In this document: in pieces, positions 34,818 to 43,891 of the stretch
Layout: the number at the start of each line of letters is the position of its first letter
Position numbering within the stretch: the stretch's first letter is position 1
Assembly (NCBI GenBank): GCA_963749035.1
Contig: CAVVKW010000004.1
Location: 1,718,784-1,782,783, forward strand
Direction of reading: 5' to 3'
Origin: CAVVKW01 sp963749035
GTDB lineage: Bacteria; Verrucomicrobiota; Verrucomicrobiia; Chthoniobacterales; JAATET01
Length of the DNA stretch: 64,000 nt
Notes under the pieces: generated by a model
Database searches by the model: none
Seen by the model: only the letters and a program-made list of their open reading frames with translations
Told to the model about the DNA's origin: nothing
Made by a program: the position numbers and the translations under genes

Positions 34818-36896
34818 TCACCACGGAATCTCGCCGGGCTCATCGGTTTCGTCCGCGTCCGCATCAGCCGCAGCGTCCACCCCGCTCCCGCTCGCCCCAA
34901 AGCTCCCCGCAGAATCAACCTCCCAGTCTTCGTAAACGTCCTCCGGCAACTCCCGCAGAAACCGCGATGGCTGCTGGAACGCCTCCCCGTATCCCGCGTT
35001 TAGCCGAAGCTCAGGATACGTCAAATACAGCTCGTCCTTGCAACGCGTCGTCGCCACGTAGAATAGCCGCCGCTCTTCTTCCACGTCCTCGTCCGTCTCG
35101 CTCGACCGCGCACTCGGAAACATCCCCTCCGTCAACCAGGCGACGAACACCACGTCCCACTCGAGCCCCTTCGCCTGATGGATCGTCGACAAGATGATCT
35201 TCTCGTCCTCCTCGACGTCCGCCGCCAACGCCTCCGTCGTCTCAACCGATCCCAGCAACGCGAGCTGCGCCAGAAAATCCGGCGTGTTGTCGAACTGCCG
35301 CGAATAATTCTGCAGCGTGTTCAGATCTTCCTTCCGCTGATCGTAATTCGGGAACTTCGACTTCATGTATTCGTCGTAAAGCGCAAACATCACGCCATCG
35401 ATCGCCTCCCACGGCGGCACCACCCGGTCCCTCGGCATCAGGTCTTCCAGCGTGTGCAGCAGTTGCTCCCACCCCTTTGCCGACTTCGTCGGCGGCTTCG
35501 CCCGCGCCCGCAGATCCGCCAAGCTCCCGCCCTTCCCCAACGTCGTCGTCACCGCCAGCCACAGCTTCTCCGCCGCCTTCGGCCCCACGCCCGCCAGCAA
35601 CTTCACCATCCTCTTAAACGCGATCTCGTCGCTCGGATTGACCGCAAACTTCAGAAACGCCGCGACGTCCTTCACGTGGGCCTGATCGAAAAACCGCAGC
35701 CCACTCGTGATCGCAAACGGAATCCCCCGCTTCGTGAACTCCAGCTGCACCTCCAGCGAGTGGTAATGCGCGCGATACAGCACCGCCATCTCCCGCAGGT
35801 CCACCCCCTCCTCGTGCAACTCCAGCACGCGCTGCGCGATGAACGCGGCCTGCTGATTGTTCGTCTGCAGCGGCACCACGGCCGGCTTCATGTCCCTGGA
35901 CGCCCGCACCGCCCGCAGCTCTTTCTTGAACTGATTTTCGTTCCCCGCGATCGCCGCGTTGGCCAGATCGAGCACCTCCGGCACGCTCCGGTAATTCACC
36001 TCGATCTTGTGCACGACCGCGTTCGGATACCGCTTCGGGAAGTCGAGGATGTTCGCAAAGTTCGCCCCCCGCCACGAGTAGATCGACTGCGCGTCGTCCC
36101 CCACCACCATCACGTTCCCGTGCTTCGACGCGATCCGGTCGATCAACGACGCCTGCAGCGAGTTGGTGTCCTGATACTCGTCCACCAGCACGTGCTGGAA
36201 CTGCCGCTGATACCGCTCCGCCACGTCCTCGCACGTCGAAAACAGCTCCAGCGTCTTCGACAGCAAATCGTCGAAGTCCATCGCGTTCGCCTCGCGCTTC
36301 CGCCCCTCGTATGCCACCGCCACCCGCTGGATCTGCTCCTCCAGCGGAATGAAATACCGATACCGGTCCTGCAGAATCTGCGGAATCGTCGTTCCGCAGT
36401 TGATCGACAACCCAAAAATCTCCGACAGCACACTCCCCTTCGGAAACCGCCGGTCCTCCGTCCGCATCCCCTCCTGCGCCACCACGGCCTCGATCAGATC
36501 CGTCTGGTCCTCGCGATCCATGATCGAGAATCCCGGCCGGAACCCGATCCGTTCCGCGTGCCGCCGCAAAATCCGATTCCCGATCGAGTGGAACGTCCCG
36601 CCCCAAATTCCGTCCGCCCCTCCGACCACCACACTCGCCACCCGCTCGAGCATTTCCCGAGCGGCCTTGTTCGTGAACGTCAGCAGTAAGATGGACTCCG
36701 GCGACACCCCCTGCTCCAGCAGCCAGGCCACTCGAAACGTCAGCGTCCGCGTCTTGCCGCTCCCCGCCCCCGCGATCACGAGCGCCGGCCCCGGAGGACT
36801 CGTCACCGCCGCGACCTGCTGCGCGTTCAGCTCCGCTGCAAAATCAATCCCCGACGAAGACGGCACCTCCGGCGCCAACGAATACTTACGCGCCAT
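34818..36896 (-). CDS. UvrD/PcrA/Rep-type superfamily 1 DNA helicase
   Basis: The 692-residue protein is a 3'-5' SF1A helicase used in repair and replication restart. Walker A is AGAGSGKTRTL (42-52), motif Ia FTNKAAREML, motif II VDEYQDTN, motif III GDDAQSIYSWRGA, motif IV NYRS and motif V/VI STIHQAKGLEWDVVFV ... VATTRCKDELYL. It is somewhat shorter than E. coli UvrD (720) and closer in length to Rep (673); the family is certain but the exact paralogue is not. The acidic, Ala-rich C-terminus is not conserved. It is last in a minus-strand run after dacA, 62 bp downstream of its stop, with a heptamer repeat in between. Confidence 0.92.
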   Translation of the reverse strand: MARKYSLAPEVPSSSGIDFAAELNAQQVAAVTSPPGPALVIAGAGSGKTRTLTFRVAWLLEQGVSPESILLLTFTNKAAREMLERVASVVVGGADGIWGGTFHSIGNRILRRHAERIGFRPGFSIMDREDQTDLIEAVVAQEGMRTEDRRFPKGSVLSEIFGLSINCGTTIPQILQDRYRYFIPLEEQIQRVAVAYEGRKREANAMDFDDLLSKTLELFSTCEDVAERYQRQFQHVLVDEYQDTNSLQASLIDRIASKHGNVMVVGDDAQSIYSWRGANFANILDFPKRYPNAVVHKIEVNYRSVPEVLDLANAAIAGNENQFKKELRAVRASRDMKPAVVPLQTNNQQAAFIAQRVLELHEEGVDLREMAVLYRAHYHSLEVQLEFTKRGIPFAITSGLRFFDQAHVKDVAAFLKFAVNPSDEIAFKRMVKLLAGVGPKAAEKLWLAVTTTLGKGGSLADLRARAKPPTKSAKGWEQLLHTLEDLMPRDRVVPPWEAIDGVMFALYDEYMKSKFPNYDQRKEDLNTLQNYSRQFDNTPDFLAQLALLGSVETTEALAADVEEDEKIILSTIHQAKGLEWDVVFVAWLTEGMFPSARSSETDEDVEEERRLFYVATTRCKDELYLTYPELRLNAGYGEAFQQPSRFLRELPEDVYEDWEVDSAGSFGASGSGVDAAADADADETDEPGEIPW

Positions 36897-36920
36897 TAGT
36901 CAGACGCCGCTCCGGTCACG

Positions 36921-36960
36921 TCACCCCAATTCGAAATCCCCAATCCGAAATTCACAATCT
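36921..36960. repeat. Heptamer short-tandem-repeat element
   Basis: Five 7-base units of the loose form CAATCCG/AAATTCA run through the gap between the helicase and dacA and touch the dacA stop codon. The pattern is shared with the elements at 39351-39389, 39619-39678 and 47012-47088, here more degenerate. Confidence 0.55.
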
Positions 36961-37780
36961 ACGACCCCGTTCGGAAATCTTCCTTGTCAATCCCGAGCCC
37001 GTATTCGAGCAGCGACGCACAATCGTTCCAGATGTTCGCCTTGTTGCTCCGCAGCACCACCGCAATGACGTCGCGGCCTCCGTAGGACCCGCTCGCGACC
37101 AGGCAATGCCCGGAAAGGTTCGTGTAACCCGTCTTCATCCCGTTGCAGAACGAATACGTCCGCAACACGCGGTTAGTGTTCGTCAAAGTCGCCCCTTTGC
37201 CGCTCGCGTATTCGAACCGATACGACTTGATCGCCACGATGTCCCGCAGAAGCGGACTCCGGTAGGCCGCCCGCGCCACGCAAGCCATGTCCCGCGCCGT
37301 CGACAGCTGCATGGAATCCGGCAGTCCGTTCGCGTTCGTGAAATTCGACTCCGTCGCTCCCAGCCGTTGCGCCTCTCGATTCATCTTTTCGGCAAATTCG
37401 TCGATGCTTCCCGCGTTGTCCCGACCCAGCGCGTGCGCCACGTCGTTCGCACTCTTCACCAGCAAAGCCTTCAGCAGATCCGCCCGGCGGTATTTGTCCC
37501 CTTCCTTCAGATAGAGCTTGGTCGGCTCCTCGAGCGTATCGGACTTCTCGATCGTGATCGTCCCGTCCAGATCGCCCGCCTTCGCGACCACGAGCGCCGT
37601 GAGCAACTTCTGCGTGCTCGCGACCGGCGTCCGGTAGGTATCGGCCTTCTTGTAAAGAACCTCACCGGTGTTCGCGTCGAATAGGATCGCCGACTTCCCA
37701 AAAATCTCCGGCGGCTCGATTGCAACACCCGACTGAACGAAAACCCCTAGCGCGATGACAAACCCGACGAACTTCCTCAT
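36959..37780 (-). CDS. D-alanyl-D-alanine carboxypeptidase (peptidase S11)
   Basis: This exported penicillin-binding protein trims the terminal D-Ala from peptidoglycan stem peptides. The 273-residue chain has a signal peptide (cut near GVAIE) and the three active-site motifs of the S11 family in order: STQK at 55-58 (nucleophile Ser55), SAN near 109 and KTG in NGMKTGYTN. The C-terminal DUF domain and amphipathic anchor of DacA/DacC are absent, so it is a short form similar to PbpG-like enzymes. It follows the TPR gene by 11 bp on the minus strand in the run proC-TPR-dacA-helicase. Confidence 0.9.
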   Translation of the reverse strand: MRKFVGFVIALGVFVQSGVAIEPPEIFGKSAILFDANTGEVLYKKADTYRTPVASTQKLLTALVVAKAGDLDGTITIEKSDTLEEPTKLYLKEGDKYRRADLLKALLVKSANDVAHALGRDNAGSIDEFAEKMNREAQRLGATESNFTNANGLPDSMQLSTARDMACVARAAYRSPLLRDIVAIKSYRFEYASGKGATLTNTNRVLRTYSFCNGMKTGYTNLSGHCLVASGSYGGRDVIAVVLRSNKANIWNDCASLLEYGLGIDKEDFRTGS

Positions 37781-37791
37781 GACGCCGAAAC

Positions 37792-38466
37792 CTACTGCTC
37801 GCCCGGCGAGAGTTTAAGATTTTTCTCCAACGCACTGTCCCGGGGCGCTCCCAACTCGACCGAGCGGTAGTAGTGCCGCTTGGCCAATTCCACCGTCGGC
37901 GGCCGCCGCTCCATGTAAAGCAGTGCCAGATTGTAATGCGCGTCGCGGTATTCGGGATCGATTTCAACCGCCCGCCTCAGCTCCGCCTCCGCGCCGTCCT
38001 TCCATCCCTTCACCCCCAGAGTCACGCCGTAGTAATTGTGCGCCCTCGCGTTCCCGGGATCGTGCAACGTCGCCTGCGACAACGCCGCCAGCGCCTCGTC
38101 CACCCGGTCATTTTCGTAATACAGAATCCCCAGCGTCAGCCACGCCGCCCCGGTCTCGATCCGCGACTGCACGACCTCTTTCAGCACGCGCTCAGCCTCC
38201 TCGAGATTCCCCGATCGATATTCGACAACCCCCAGATTCACCTTCCCGATCACGTTCTGCGGTGCCAGCTCGATCACCTGTCGATACGCGTCCCGCGCCG
38301 CGGCGTAATCCCCGCGCGAAAACGCATCGTTTCCCTCCGCGGCCGCCGCCCGCGCCACGTCCGGCACAAACGTCTGCGGATCCGGCTCGGTCTGCCCCGC
38401 CGCGACGAACACCGGCAGCAGCGCGACCGCCAGAAATTTCACCCGTTTGGCTTCCCAGGACATCAC
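37792..38466 (-). CDS. Exported tetratricopeptide-repeat protein
   Basis: The 224-residue protein has a signal peptide (FLAVALLPVFVAAGQTEP) and then about four to five TPR units, with the typical Gly/Ala/Pro pattern: AEGNDAFSRGDYAAARDAYRQV, KVNLGVVEYRSGNLEEAERVL, WLTLGILYYENDRVDEALAALSQA and AHNYYGVTLGVKGWKDGAEAELRRA. It would act as a periplasmic scaffold. It lies between proC (3-bp gap) and dacA (11-bp gap), so the operon places it next to cell-wall trimming, but no direct partner can be shown. Confidence 0.85.
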   Translation of the reverse strand: MMSWEAKRVKFLAVALLPVFVAAGQTEPDPQTFVPDVARAAAAEGNDAFSRGDYAAARDAYRQVIELAPQNVIGKVNLGVVEYRSGNLEEAERVLKEVVQSRIETGAAWLTLGILYYENDRVDEALAALSQATLHDPGNARAHNYYGVTLGVKGWKDGAEAELRRAVEIDPEYRDAHYNLALLYMERRPPTVELAKRHYYRSVELGAPRDSALEKNLKLSPGEQ

Positions 38467-38469
38467 AAC

Positions 38470-39261
38470 CTAAAACCCTCTCGACCGATCCGCTGCCGCG
38501 CCGACCGCCTCGACGAACGCCGAGCGCACCGCCGCCGATTCCAGCACCCCCAACCCCGCCGCGGTCGTCCCGCCCGGACTCGTCACCGCCTCACGCAGCA
38601 CCGCCGGATGCTCCTTCGTCTCCGCCACCATCGCCGCCGCGCCCAGCACCGTCTGCACCGCCAACTGCGACGCCAGCGCCCGCGGCAAGCCCGCCGCCAC
38701 CCCGCCGTCCGACAACGCCTCGATCACCAGATAAACGTAGGCCGGCCCACTGCCGCTCAGACCCGTCACCGCGTCGAGCTGCGACTCCGGCACCGGCAGC
38801 GCCACACCGACCGCGCTGAAGATCTTCTTCGTCAACGCCAGGTCCGCGTCCGTCACCCCCGGACCCGCCGCGTAAGCCGACGCACTCCGCCCGACCTGTG
38901 CCGCCGTATTCGGCATCGCCCTGACCACACGCACACTCTCACCCGCCATCGCACCCAATGCCTCGAGCGACAGCCCAGCCACGATCGAAATCAACAACCT
39001 GTCACCCAGCGCCTCACCACACTGTTCCAACGCGCCCGCGACGTCCCCCGGCTTTACGCAAAGCAACACCGCGTCCGCCCCTGCCACCGCCGCCTCGTTC
39101 GATTCCGCCGCCTTCACGTCGAGCTGCGAAGCCAGTGCGCTCCGCGCCACCTGACTCGCATCCGCCACCGCGATATCGCCAGCCGCGCAGACTTTCGAAT
39201 CCACCAGTCCCCTGGCGAAAGCCGTCGCCATTTTTCCGGCCCCCAAAAACGCAATCTTCAT
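38470..39261 (-). CDS. proC: Pyrroline-5-carboxylate reductase
   Basis: ProC makes L-proline from pyrroline 5-carboxylate with NAD(P)H, the last step of proline synthesis. The 263-residue protein has the N-terminal dinucleotide loop IAFLGAGKMATAFARGL, the VLLCVKPGDV stretch, RAMPNTAAQVGRSASAY, and the C-terminal substrate loop with GLSGSGPAYVYLVIEAL and SPGGTTAAGLGVLE. ATG 39261 starts the Rossmann strand; the longer frame to 39297 adds only 12 unsupported residues. It begins the minus-strand run to the helicase. Confidence 0.94.
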   Translation of the reverse strand: MKIAFLGAGKMATAFARGLVDSKVCAAGDIAVADASQVARSALASQLDVKAAESNEAAVAGADAVLLCVKPGDVAGALEQCGEALGDRLLISIVAGLSLEALGAMAGESVRVVRAMPNTAAQVGRSASAYAAGPGVTDADLALTKKIFSAVGVALPVPESQLDAVTGLSGSGPAYVYLVIEALSDGGVAAGLPRALASQLAVQTVLGAAAMVAETKEHPAVLREAVTSPGGTTAAGLGVLESAAVRSAFVEAVGAAADRSRGF

Positions 39262-39350
39262 AGCGCGCAAATCTAGGCCACACCCGCCAGTCCACAAGCC
39301 GCCAATCTCTCAGCCGAACAAGAACGATCAATCCGCGCCGTCACCCGTTT

Positions 39351-39389
39351 GGCATTCCACATTTCGCATTTCGCATTTCGCATTTCACC
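39351..39389. repeat. Heptamer short-tandem-repeat element upstream of a lipoprotein gene
   Basis: Four exact or near-exact copies of TTTCGCA (7-base step), flanked by ATTCCAC and TTTCACC, end 14 nt before the ATG of the small lipoprotein. Such placement inside the leader, on the strand of the gene, recurs at 47012-47088. Confidence 0.8.
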
Positions 39390-39403
39390 TCTACGGATAC
39401 CTC

Positions 39404-39613
39404 ATGATTCTCCGTCCACTCCTCGTCCTCGCCGCATTCGCCCTCACCGGCTGCGTCCTCCCCCCCGACTCCACCCCTGCCGAGCAGGAAGCTAACGCCA
39501 ACGACGCCGCCGCGCAGATCCAGGAAGACGGCCCCATCGAACCCTCCGGTGCCGACCTCATCGACGACACCAGCTACGAAGAAGCCGAGACCAGCCCGTT
39601 CTTCATGGAATAG
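39404..39613 (+). CDS. Small lipoprotein (69 residues)
   Basis: The product begins MILRPLLVLAAFALTGC, a classic lipobox signal with Cys17 as the likely lipidated residue. The remaining 52 residues are acidic (many Asp, Glu, Ala and Pro; ends TSPFFME) and look unstructured. No family is recognised. It lies between two heptamer-repeat elements and divergent from proC. The gene is small, but the sharp lipobox supports it. Confidence 0.6.
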   Translation: MILRPLLVLAAFALTGCVLPPDSTPAEQEANANDAAAQIQEDGPIEPSGADLIDDTSYEEAETSPFFME

Positions 39614-39618
39614 CCCAC

Positions 39619-39678
39619 CGCATTCCAAAAAAATCCGAAATCCGAAATCCGAAATCCATAATCCGCAATCCGCAATTA
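39619..39678. repeat. Heptamer short-tandem-repeat element upstream of the deoxyhypusine-synthase-like gene
   Basis: About seven 7-base units of the form GAAATCC / ATAATCC / GCAATCC lie in the 72-bp gap and end 8 nt before the ATG of the next gene. The units are closely related to those at 47012-47040. Confidence 0.8.
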
Positions 39679-39685
39679 GCTCGCC

Positions 39686-40864
39686 ATGCCCACGCTGAAC
39701 AAACAATTCCCCCGCCTCCTCCCCGAGCCGGCGAAGAAAAACATCTCCGCCGCCGACCTCATCGACGGTTGTTTCAAAGCCTACAACGGAGCCCGGCTCG
39801 CCGAAGCCTGCCGACTCTACACCGCCAAAATGCTCGCCGACGACGGGACGGTCGGCCTCTCGCTCACGGGAGCACTCACGCCCGCCGGCCTTGGGAAATC
39901 TTGTCTCGTCCCGCTGCTCAAAGCCGGCTTTGTCGACTGGATCATCTCGACCGGAGCCAACCTCTACCACGACCTTCATTACGGCCTCGGAATGCAGCTT
40001 TTCGCCGGCTCACCGAACATCGACGACATCGATCTCCGCAACGACGGCGTCATCCGCATTTACGACGTTCTCTTCGACTACGACGTCCTGCTCGATACCG
40101 ACGCCTTCGTCCGTCAGGTCATTCAAGGGCCGGAATTCCAACGCTCACTCGGCACCGACGAGTTCCACCACCTCCTCGGCAAATACGTCTTCGAGCGCGA
40201 GAAGACACTTGGCATCCCCGAGCACAGCCTCCTTGCCGCCGCCTACAAATACCGCGTCCCCATCTTCACGAGCAGCCCGGGCGATTCCTCGATCGGAATG
40301 AACGTCGCCGCCATGGCCCTCCGCGGCTCCGAACTCACCTTCGACGTCAACCGCGACGTCAACCAGACCGCCGCCATCGTTTACGACGCCAAGTCCAGCG
40401 GCGGCAAAAGCAGCGTCTTCATCCTCGGCGGCGGCAGCCCGAAGAACTTCATGCTCCAGACCGAACCGCAGATCCAAGAAGTCATGGGCATCGAAGAACG
40501 TGGCCACGACTACTTCCTCCAGTGCACCGACGCCCGCCCCGACACCGGCGGTCTCAGCGGTGCCACCCCCGGCGAAGCCGTTTCGTGGGGCAAGATCGAT
40601 CCGGAATCCCTGCCCGATGCTGTCGTCTGCTACCTCGACAGCACCGTCGCGCTCCCGCTCATCACCGCCTATGCCCTCAGCCGCACCAAGCCCCGCAAGC
40701 CCAAGAAACTCTACGACCGCCGCGACGAAATGCTCGAAAAAGTGCGCGAACAATACCTCAAGGTCGGCCAGGTCGAGAAAGTCGCCCACCGCACCGACGT
40801 CAGCAAAAAGAAAAAACCGAAGCGCAACCTCGCCAAGCGAGCCACCAGCGTCGGCCGAAAGTAG
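39686..40864 (+). CDS. Deoxyhypusine synthase-like protein
   Basis: The 392-residue protein resembles deoxyhypusine synthase, the enzyme that moves an aminobutyl group from spermidine to a lysine of eIF5A in eukaryotes and archaea. Bacteria have no eIF5A hypusine, so this homologue probably works on a small amine (a homospermidine-synthase-like reaction) or another protein. Visible family parts are STGANLYHDLHYGL, DSSIGMNVAAMAL and VFILGGGSPKNFMLQ; Lys253 in that last segment aligns with the catalytic Lys region. The C-terminus is a basic KKKKPKRNLAKRA tail of about 20 residues. It stands alone on the plus strand with a heptamer repeat before it and a convergent permease behind it. Confidence 0.85.
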   Translation: MPTLNKQFPRLLPEPAKKNISAADLIDGCFKAYNGARLAEACRLYTAKMLADDGTVGLSLTGALTPAGLGKSCLVPLLKAGFVDWIISTGANLYHDLHYGLGMQLFAGSPNIDDIDLRNDGVIRIYDVLFDYDVLLDTDAFVRQVIQGPEFQRSLGTDEFHHLLGKYVFEREKTLGIPEHSLLAAAYKYRVPIFTSSPGDSSIGMNVAAMALRGSELTFDVNRDVNQTAAIVYDAKSSGGKSSVFILGGGSPKNFMLQTEPQIQEVMGIEERGHDYFLQCTDARPDTGGLSGATPGEAVSWGKIDPESLPDAVVCYLDSTVALPLITAYALSRTKPRKPKKLYDRRDEMLEKVREQYLKVGQVEKVAHRTDVSKKKKPKRNLAKRATSVGRK

Positions 40865-40877
40865 TCGCTACCCGTCC

Positions 40878-41705
40878 CTACGACAGCGCCATGTGCGCCA
40901 GCATTCCGATAACGATCACGGTCAGAAATCCCGCGTAGCAGCGCTTCAACACCTGCGGCGACATCCGGTTCGCCAGCGCAACCCCCGGCCCCGTTGCCAG
41001 GACCACTCCAGGCAACATCACCGCGACCACGAGCCCGTCGACGTATCCAACGCTCCACGGCAACCGGCCCGGTAGATCCCAGCCATTCCAGATCCCGCCG
41101 ACCGTTCCCAACGTCGAAACGATTAGACTCGTCCCCGAGCCAATCGCCAGCGCTCGCGTCAGCGGCATCGCGCAAGCCTTGAGGACCGGCACCGCGAGGC
41201 TTCCGCCGGCCACACCGATCATCACGCTGTAAGCTCCCACCCCGGCACTCAGCATCAGACTCCCGGCCAACCCTGGCAACGTCCGCCGAATCACGAAGCG
41301 GTCCGGAACGAAGGCGAAATCAATCACCATCGCCACCAGGAAAACCAGAAACGCAATTTTCAACGCCCCCGAACTCACCCACGGCACCAACCCGATCCCG
41401 ACGATCGCGCCTAACGCCAAACCCACCACCCACGTGCGCAGGTAGCCGACGTCCACGTTCCCCAGCTTCGAGTGCTTCCACAAAGCCGCGATCCCCGAAG
41501 GAATCGCGAGCGCCAGCGAAGTCGCCGCCGCCACGTGCATCTCGATCCCGGCATGAACGCCAAACAGCGGAAACAACACCGAAAAAACCGGGATCCGCAA
41601 GATCCCCCCGCCAATCCCAAACAACCCCGACGTCAATCCACTGACCACCCCGGTCAGCGCAAAGATCAGACCGTATTCGACCAGCCGATAATGCGATGGT
41701 TCCAT
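40878..41705 (-). CDS. TSUP family permease (TauE/SafE)
   Basis: The 275-residue membrane protein belongs to the TauE/SafE (TSUP) family of anion exporters, proposed to carry sulfite, sulfonates or related organic anions. It has about eight helices; the family motif GLTSGLFGIGGGILRIPVF is in the first half and AYSVMIGVAGGSLAVPVL is the second repeat. It is adjacent to an asparagine synthetase in the same direction (98 bp upstream) and convergent with the deoxyhypusine-synthase-like gene, which gives no clue to its substrate. Confidence 0.88.
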   Translation of the reverse strand: MEPSHYRLVEYGLIFALTGVVSGLTSGLFGIGGGILRIPVFSVLFPLFGVHAGIEMHVAAATSLALAIPSGIAALWKHSKLGNVDVGYLRTWVVGLALGAIVGIGLVPWVSSGALKIAFLVFLVAMVIDFAFVPDRFVIRRTLPGLAGSLMLSAGVGAYSVMIGVAGGSLAVPVLKACAMPLTRALAIGSGTSLIVSTLGTVGGIWNGWDLPGRLPWSVGYVDGLVVAVMLPGVVLATGPGVALANRMSPQVLKRCYAGFLTVIVIGMLAHMALS

Positions 41706-41802
41706 GACTCGGCGTCAGCATGACGCAGCCCACGGCTCACCCCGACGCAAATTATCGGAGCCAACCACTCCCGCACGTTGTCGGGTAACGCTATGGAAAC
41801 GC

Positions 41803-43779
41803 TTACGCCCGCCCCGGCGCCGCACCGTCCACGTATTGCCGATGCAAAATCTGCAGGCAGAGCAGGTGGTTCAGCAATGCATCCTTCCGCACCAACGAAG
41901 CCGCGTCCGTATCGTTCCGATACCCGTCCAGAAACGCCTGAACCCGCCCGGCGTCGAACAGTCCAGCCTCCTGCACGCTGCCCTCGTTCAGATAGCGATC
42001 CGTCAGCTTCTTCACCGCCTGCTGCTTCGCCTCGTCCGTGTGCGCCGGTGGTGCCATGAACGAAAACTTCTCCCGTCGATAAAGCACTTCCGGCAGCACG
42101 CCCCGCACCGCCTCCCGCACGATGTATTTCTCGATGTTCCCCTTGATCCGTAAATTCGGCGGAACGTGGACCGCCGCCTCCGCCACGTGATGATCCAGAA
42201 ACGCCGGGCGCGACTCCATCGAGTTCGCCATGTCCACCCGATCCCCGCCCCAGTTGAGGATCTGCCCTTCGAGCATCGTCTTCGTCCAGGTGTATTGCGA
42301 TTTATCGAGCGGATGCCGACCGTTCAGCATCGCCGGGTCAATCTCGTCCGCGATCGCGCCCACCGGATCATAACCCTCCAACTCCGCCGCCGCGTCGTCG
42401 CTCAGCAACGGCCGCGCGATCCGCGACGTCGCGATCCACGATTGGATCCACGCCGGCGTGAACCCGCAGAGGCTCTCCCACGCCGGGTGACTCTCCGCCT
42501 GCTCGGACAACAACGCACCCTTGAAGATCCGGTTAAATTTCTGGAGCGCTTCCTCGTATTCGCGCCGCACCGACTCCGGCTCGTCCGCCAGCCCGTGCTG
42601 AAACATGTCGCGCTTGAAGAACGCGTATCCGCCGAACAACTCGTCCGACCCCTCGCCCGTAATCACGGTCTTGTATCCCGCGTCGCGCACGTGTCGGCTC
42701 ATGCAAAACTTCGCGACGCCCAGCGTGTTGTAAAACGTTCGTTCCGCGTGCCACACCGTCCGCTCGAAGTTTTCCCCGTAAAGCTCCGCCGCCTTTAGCT
42801 CGATCACGTCTTGATCCGCCCCCACGCTCGCCGCCATCTCCCGCGCGATCTGTGATTCGTCGTAGTCGTCGCTATCGAAGCTGATCGTGAACGCCTTCAC
42901 CGGACTCTGCATCGCGCCCGACGCCATCCCGAGAATGCAGCAACTGTCGATCCCTCCCGATAAGTAACACCCGACCGGCACGTCCGCCTCGAGCCGATGC
43001 GCGACGGCCTCGACCAGTTCTTCGCGGATCGTTTCGACGTGATCCTGCTCGCTCCGCCCGAGATCCCTCGCGTCCGCCTCGGGAAAATCCAGATCCCAAT
43101 ACTTCTGCTCCTCGATCTCCAGCCGATCGCCCCGCCGCTTGATGAGAAGCATGTGCCCGGGCTTCACCGCCCTGATGCCCTCGAACGCGCTGGTTCCCAG
43201 CACCATTGTCTGCATCATCTGGTTCAGCGCCGCCTTCCGATCCAGCCGACACGGCACGTCCGGATGCGCCAACAACACCTTCACCTCCGACCCAAAATAA
43301 ATTCCCTTCTCGGAAACGTAGTAAAACAACGGCCGCACCCCGAAACGATCTCGCACCAGCGCCAACCGGTCCTCCTTCCGATCATAAAGCGCGAACGCAA
43401 ATTCCCCCCGCACCTCCGGCATGAGATCCAGCCCGTGCTTCCGATACAACGGCATGATCAACTCGCTGTCCGACTTCGTCACGAACCGCTCGCCCTCCGT
43501 CATCAGCGTCGAACGAATCCGTTTGTAGTCGTAAAGCTCGCCGTTCATCACGAGCGACAGGTCGGCGTCACCCGCCGCACTCGCCAGCGGCTGACACCCC
43601 GTGTGCAGATCGACGATCGTCAGCCGCGCGTGCCCCAACGCCAACCCCGCCCGCTCGTCCAGCTTCGTCCCCCGCCCGTCCGGGCCACGGTGATACTGGA
43701 CGTCGATCATCCGGTTGAGGTGAGCCTCGTCGTCGGGAGCCAGCCCCCGCGGTTTAAAAAATCCAGCTATTCCGCACAT
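41803..43779 (-). CDS. asnB: Asparagine synthase (glutamine-hydrolysing)
   Basis: AsnB makes asparagine from aspartate, ATP and glutamine. The 658-residue protein begins with Cys2 (MCGIAGF), the nucleophile of the class II glutaminase domain, and has YHRGPDGRG, LVMNGELYD and FGVRPLF in that domain. The synthetase domain has the ATP loop VGCYLSGGIDSCCI, GEGSDELFGGY and RRDMAN-like WGGDRVDMANSMESRPAFLD, and REAVRGVLPEVLYRREKFSF, the usual order. Length and motifs fit type B. It may also act on other amides in an unrelated pathway, as many AsnB-type enzymes do, but no such cluster is near. Confidence 0.9.
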   Translation of the reverse strand: MCGIAGFFKPRGLAPDDEAHLNRMIDVQYHRGPDGRGTKLDERAGLALGHARLTIVDLHTGCQPLASAAGDADLSLVMNGELYDYKRIRSTLMTEGERFVTKSDSELIMPLYRKHGLDLMPEVRGEFAFALYDRKEDRLALVRDRFGVRPLFYYVSEKGIYFGSEVKVLLAHPDVPCRLDRKAALNQMMQTMVLGTSAFEGIRAVKPGHMLLIKRRGDRLEIEEQKYWDLDFPEADARDLGRSEQDHVETIREELVEAVAHRLEADVPVGCYLSGGIDSCCILGMASGAMQSPVKAFTISFDSDDYDESQIAREMAASVGADQDVIELKAAELYGENFERTVWHAERTFYNTLGVAKFCMSRHVRDAGYKTVITGEGSDELFGGYAFFKRDMFQHGLADEPESVRREYEEALQKFNRIFKGALLSEQAESHPAWESLCGFTPAWIQSWIATSRIARPLLSDDAAAELEGYDPVGAIADEIDPAMLNGRHPLDKSQYTWTKTMLEGQILNWGGDRVDMANSMESRPAFLDHHVAEAAVHVPPNLRIKGNIEKYIVREAVRGVLPEVLYRREKFSFMAPPAHTDEAKQQAVKKLTDRYLNEGSVQEAGLFDAGRVQAFLDGYRNDTDAASLVRKDALLNHLLCLQILHRQYVDGAAPGRA

Positions 43780-43821
43780 AAAAAATTATTACCTGGTTTC
43801 GCAAAGGATCAGCCACGCTTT

Positions 43822-43888
43822 GGCCACCGCGCCTCCGCGTGACATCCTGCATTCAAATTCTTCGCGCCTTCGCGCCTTCGCGTGAGGC
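43822..43888. repeat. Octamer short-tandem-repeat element (CGCGAAGG type)
   Basis: The gap between asnB and the carbamoyltransferase contains GCCTCCGCGTGA near 43831 and an 8-base-step array CTTCGCGC/CTTCGCG at 43860-43888. In reverse complement it reads CCTCACGCGAAG followed by GCGCGAAG copies and matches the element at 31531-31563, except for one base in each unit. Confidence 0.75.
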
Positions 43889-43891
43889 CCC

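Noticed and set aside
35178..36689. 503-codon plus-strand frame opposite the helicase gene
   Set aside because: Mirror of a full-motif helicase; the translation is low-complexity R/H/L-rich with no recognisable fold.
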